From assembly GCF_014651895.1 (NCBI RefSeq), contig NZ_BMXT01000001.1:1922001-1986000 (forward strand): a DNA stretch of 64,000 bases. Direction: 5' to 3'. Within the stretch, counting starts at the first letter, position 1. Each line of letters starts with the position of its first letter. The notes beneath the pieces were generated by a model that saw only the letters and a list, made by a program, of their open reading frames with translations, did no database searches and was not told the origin of the DNA. Shown here in pieces: positions 61,927 through 64,000 of the stretch. Made by a program: the position numbers and the translations under genes. This stretch comes from Rhodanobacter panaciterrae (GTDB lineage Bacteria > Pseudomonadota > Gammaproteobacteria > Xanthomonadales > Rhodanobacteraceae).

Positions 61927-62042
61927 AGGCGAACGTGCCGGACGAGTTCGCAACTTCGTATATGACTATGACGTCAGCGTTTCCTTGATAGATCAGCTTT
62001 CTGGATTGATTCCGGACGGCCGCTGCGTTAGCGTTGCGGGCC

Positions 62043-62300
62043 ATGGCCAAGACCGCACCCGCATCAGCAAAAACCCCGCCCGCCGTCGACTTCGAGCATT
62101 CCCTGGATGAGCTGGAGCAGCTGGTCGCGAAGATGGAAGGCGGCGAGTTGAGCCTGGACGAATCGTTGGCCTCGTTCGAGCGCGGCATCGGCCTGTTCCG
62201 CCACTGCCAGCAGTCGCTGCAACAAGCCGAACTGCGCGTGCGCCTGCTGCTTGATCCCGATGCCCCTGAAAGCGCCGAACCGTTTGAACCCGAACTCTGA
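62043..62300 (+). CDS. xseB: exodeoxyribonuclease VII small subunit
   Basis: An 85-residue helical protein. [51 protein letters not shown] is the XseB helical hairpin. It partners XseA, encoded elsewhere. It overlaps the start of ispA, the standard xseB-ispA order. Confidence 0.95.
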   Translation: MAKTAPASAKTPPAVDFEHSLDELEQLVAKMEGGELSLDESLASFERGIGLFRHCQQSLQQAELRVRLLLDPDAPESAEPFEPEL

Positions 62301-63177
62301 GCTTGGTCCTGAACTGCAGTCGCTGATCGTCCGTGCCGAACAGGCACTGAGCCACAGCCTGCCACCGGCCGAACAATCCCCTGCCGACCTCCATCGCGCG
62401 ATGCGCTACGCCGTGCTTGGCGGCGGCAAGCGGCTGCGTCCGCTACTGGTATACGCCGCCGCACATGCGCTCGGCGAAGACGGCCCGCAGCTCGATGCAG
62501 CGGCCTGCGCGGTGGAGCTGATCCACGCCTATTCGCTGGTGCACGACGACCTGCCCGCGATGGACGACGACGCGTTGCGTCGTGGCCGCCCGACCTGCCA
62601 CATCGTGTTCGGTGAGGCGATGGCGATCCTCGCTGGCGACGCGTTGCAGGCACTGGCGTTCGAGCTGCTGGCCGATGACCCCAGGATCGACGCGAACACC
62701 GGCATGGCGATGCTGCGTGCCCTCGGCCGCGCCTGCGGCGCTGAAGGCATGGCTGGCGGCCAGGCACTCGACCTCGCCGCGGTCGGCCACCCGCTGACGC
62801 TCATCGAGCTGGAACACATGCACGCTTGCAAGACCGGCGCGCTGATCCGTGCCTCGGTGCAACTCGGCGCGCTGATCGCCAGCGCCGATGCCGATACGCT
62901 GAACGCGCTGGATCGCTACGCCCATGCCGTCGGCCTGGCGTTCCAGGTGCGCGACGACATCCTCGATGTGGAAGGCGAATCGGCGGTGATCGGCAAGACC
63001 GCCGGCAAAGACGCCGCCGCCGACAAACCCACCTTTCCCTCGATCATCGGCCTCGACGCATCGCGCGCGCGGTTGGCCGAGCTGACCGACGACGCGCTCG
63101 CCGCGATCACGCCGCTGGGTGAACGCGGCGAACTACTGCGCGAGCTGGCGAACTACGCCGCACACCGCCGATATTGA
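62260..63177 (+). CDS. ispA: farnesyl diphosphate synthase (geranyltranstransferase)
   Basis: A 305-residue polyprenyl synthase. The aspartate-rich motifs are DDLPAMDDD (first) and DDILD (second), with GGGKRLRP and [17 protein letters not shown] also conserved. It makes farnesyl diphosphate, the primer for UppS. The start is uncertain: ATG at 62260 overlaps xseB by 41 bases, and a TTG before [10 protein letters not shown] is also possible. Confidence 0.93.
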   Translation: MPLKAPNRLNPNSELGPELQSLIVRAEQALSHSLPPAEQSPADLHRAMRYAVLGGGKRLRPLLVYAAAHALGEDGPQLDAAACAVELIHAYSLVHDDLPAMDDDALRRGRPTCHIVFGEAMAILAGDALQALAFELLADDPRIDANTGMAMLRALGRACGAEGMAGGQALDLAAVGHPLTLIELEHMHACKTGALIRASVQLGALIASADADTLNALDRYAHAVGLAFQVRDDILDVEGESAVIGKTAGKDAAADKPTFPSIIGLDASRARLAELTDDALAAITPLGERGELLRELANYAAHRRY

Positions 63178-63204
63178 GCGAGGCGGATCGGATTCGGTGC
63201 AACG

Positions 63205-63227
63205 AAAAGGGCGGCTTGCGCCGCCCT
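63205..63227. terminator. terminator between ispA and DUF4870 gene
   Basis: AGGGCGGC-TTGC-GCCGCCCT, perfect 8-base-pair stem. On the minus strand it is followed by TTTTCGTT, so it serves the DUF4870 gene best; on the plus strand the tail CATTTCATT is weaker. Confidence 0.75.
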
Positions 63228-63252
63228 CATTTCATTGCGCAGAACGCAAGGC

Positions 63253-63651
63253 TCAGTTGACCAGTCGCAGCGCGAACGGGTAGCGGTAGGTGGTGCCCTC
63301 GTTGGCCTTGATCGTGCCGAGGATCACGAATACCAGCCAGAGGATCACCAGCACCGGCAACAACAGCATTCCGATCAGGACGAAGAACAGTATCCAGCAC
63401 ACGACGGCGGCAATGGCCACGGTAATGTTGAAATTCAGCGCCTCTTTGCCCTGGTCGTTGACGAACGGCATGGTGTCTTTCTTGATCAGCCAGATCACCA
63501 GCGGGCCGATGATGCTGCCGAACGGAATCACCAAACCGGCCAGCGCCGACAGATGCGCGAACATCGCCCACTGACGCTCTTCGGCGGATGGACCCACGGT
63601 TACCGGTTCGCTCGGCGGAGGCGGAATGACAGACTCGGGTGGAACGCTCAT
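63253..63651 (-). CDS. DUF4870 family membrane protein
   Basis: A 132-residue protein of unknown function. A Pro-rich N-terminus (about 1-25) precedes three hydrophobic helices; EERQWAMFAHLSALAGLVIPFGSIIGPLVIWLIKKD and FVNDQGKEALNFNIT match the DUF4870 family (Tic20-like fold). It is a single gene ending in a terminator. The 138 bases upstream (63652-63789) contain no gene. Confidence 0.88.
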   Translation of the reverse strand: MSVPPESVIPPPPSEPVTVGPSAEERQWAMFAHLSALAGLVIPFGSIIGPLVIWLIKKDTMPFVNDQGKEALNFNITVAIAAVVCWILFFVLIGMLLLPVLVILWLVFVILGTIKANEGTTYRYPFALRLVN

Positions 63652-63789
63652 GCGTGTCTCCTTGAAGTCAGAACTTGCGTCGACAGCTGGTCTATGGACA
63701 GCTGGCCGGCCGCGCCGGTTGCGTGGATGCTAGCAAGCCTTGACAGCTTTGCCGAGTGAACTTGCGACCTATGAAAACCCTGCGGCTGG

Positions 63790-64000
63790 CTACTCGCCCG
63801 CCACCGTCATCCGCTCCAGCAGGATCGAGCCGCTGAGGATGTGCGAACGCGGGTCGACATCGGTGCCCACGGCGACGATGCCGGCGAACATTTCGCGCAG
63901 GTTCGCCGCGATGGTGATCCCTTCCACCGGATACGCGATCTGCCCGTGCTCGACCCAGAAACCGGACGCGCCACGCGAATAGTCGCCGGTGATGGTGGAC
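63790..64000 (-). CDS. pmbA: metalloprotease PmbA/TldE (C-terminal fragment)
   Basis: About 70 C-terminal residues of PmbA, running off the window edge. [31 protein letters not shown] and the ending [13 protein letters not shown] match the family. PmbA/TldE with TldD processes peptides such as microcin and degrades CcdA in E. coli. The stop TAG is at 63790-63792. Confidence 0.9.
   Translation of the reverse strand, partial: STITGDYSRGASGFWVEHGQIAYPVEGITIAANLREMFAGIVAVGTDVDPRSHILSGSILLERMTVAGE

Overview
The window is a GC-rich chromosomal segment of a gammaproteobacterium, most likely of the Xanthomonadales (Rhodanobacteraceae/Xanthomonadaceae, for example a Rhodanobacter- or Dyella-like organism). 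This rests on gene content and order: a SUF operon headed by a Xanthomonas-type Rrf2 regulator, queA-tgt-yajC-secDF, thrS-infC-rpmI-rplT-pheST-ihfA-merR with a tRNA-Pro, rpsB-tsf-pyrH-frr-uppS-cdsA-dxr-rseP-bamA, and lpxD-fabZ-lpxA-lpxB-rnhB ... dnaE ... accA. It is almost entirely core genome. I saw no insertion sequence, prophage, integron or CRISPR array.

Layout. 1-3.4 kb (minus): Rrf2 regulator, sufB, an unusual lipoprotein gene, sufC and the start of sufD, coupled by stop/start overlaps or tight spacing. 3.4-5.3 kb (plus): PII protein and ammonium channel behind a clear sigma-54 promoter. 5.3-7.1 kb: amgK-murU cell-wall recycling pair, ending in a terminator shared with secF. 7.1-12.9 kb (minus): secF, secD, yajC, tgt, queA. 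12.9-16.6 kb (minus): ABC ATPase, ABC permease, DesK-like kinase and DesR-like regulator. 16.9-24.3 kb: class III aminotransferase, PsiF-like protein, upp, pip, divergent serA and a D-2-hydroxyglutarate-dehydrogenase-like flavoprotein, and an unknown Lys/Ala-tailed protein. 24.4-32.1 kb (minus): translation operon from thrS to the MerR-like gene and tRNA-Pro. 32.2-36.4 kb: sugar-nucleotide epimerase, hemJ-like gene, glnD. 36.5-45.1 kb: map (minus), then rpsB to rseP (plus). 45.3-51.4 kb: bamA and lipid A genes. 51.5-58.4 kb: rnhB, a small ORF, a TlpA-like protein, dnaE, yajD (minus), accA. 58.5-64 kb: a secreted thioredoxin-fold-like unknown, NYN protein, tilS, xseB, ispA, DUF4870 protein and the 3' end of pmbA.

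The genes form several functional blocks: Fe-S cluster assembly; nitrogen sensing (PII, AmtB, and GlnD, the enzyme that uridylylates PII, 30 kb away); protein export and envelope biogenesis (SecDF-YajC, RseP, BamA, UppS, CdsA, Dxr, IspA, LpxA/B/D, FabZ, AmgK/MurU); and translation/RNA modification (Tgt, QueA, TilS, PheST, ThrS, IF3, ribosomal proteins). The most interesting signals are regulatory or concern small unknown proteins: a candidate attenuator with a Thr-codon leader peptide before thrS, an AUC start for infC, a lipoprotein gene inside the suf operon, two uncharacterised proteins (23.5 kb and 58.5 kb), and a dispersed family of GC-rich palindromes in intergenic gaps. No wholly new multi-gene system is evident.
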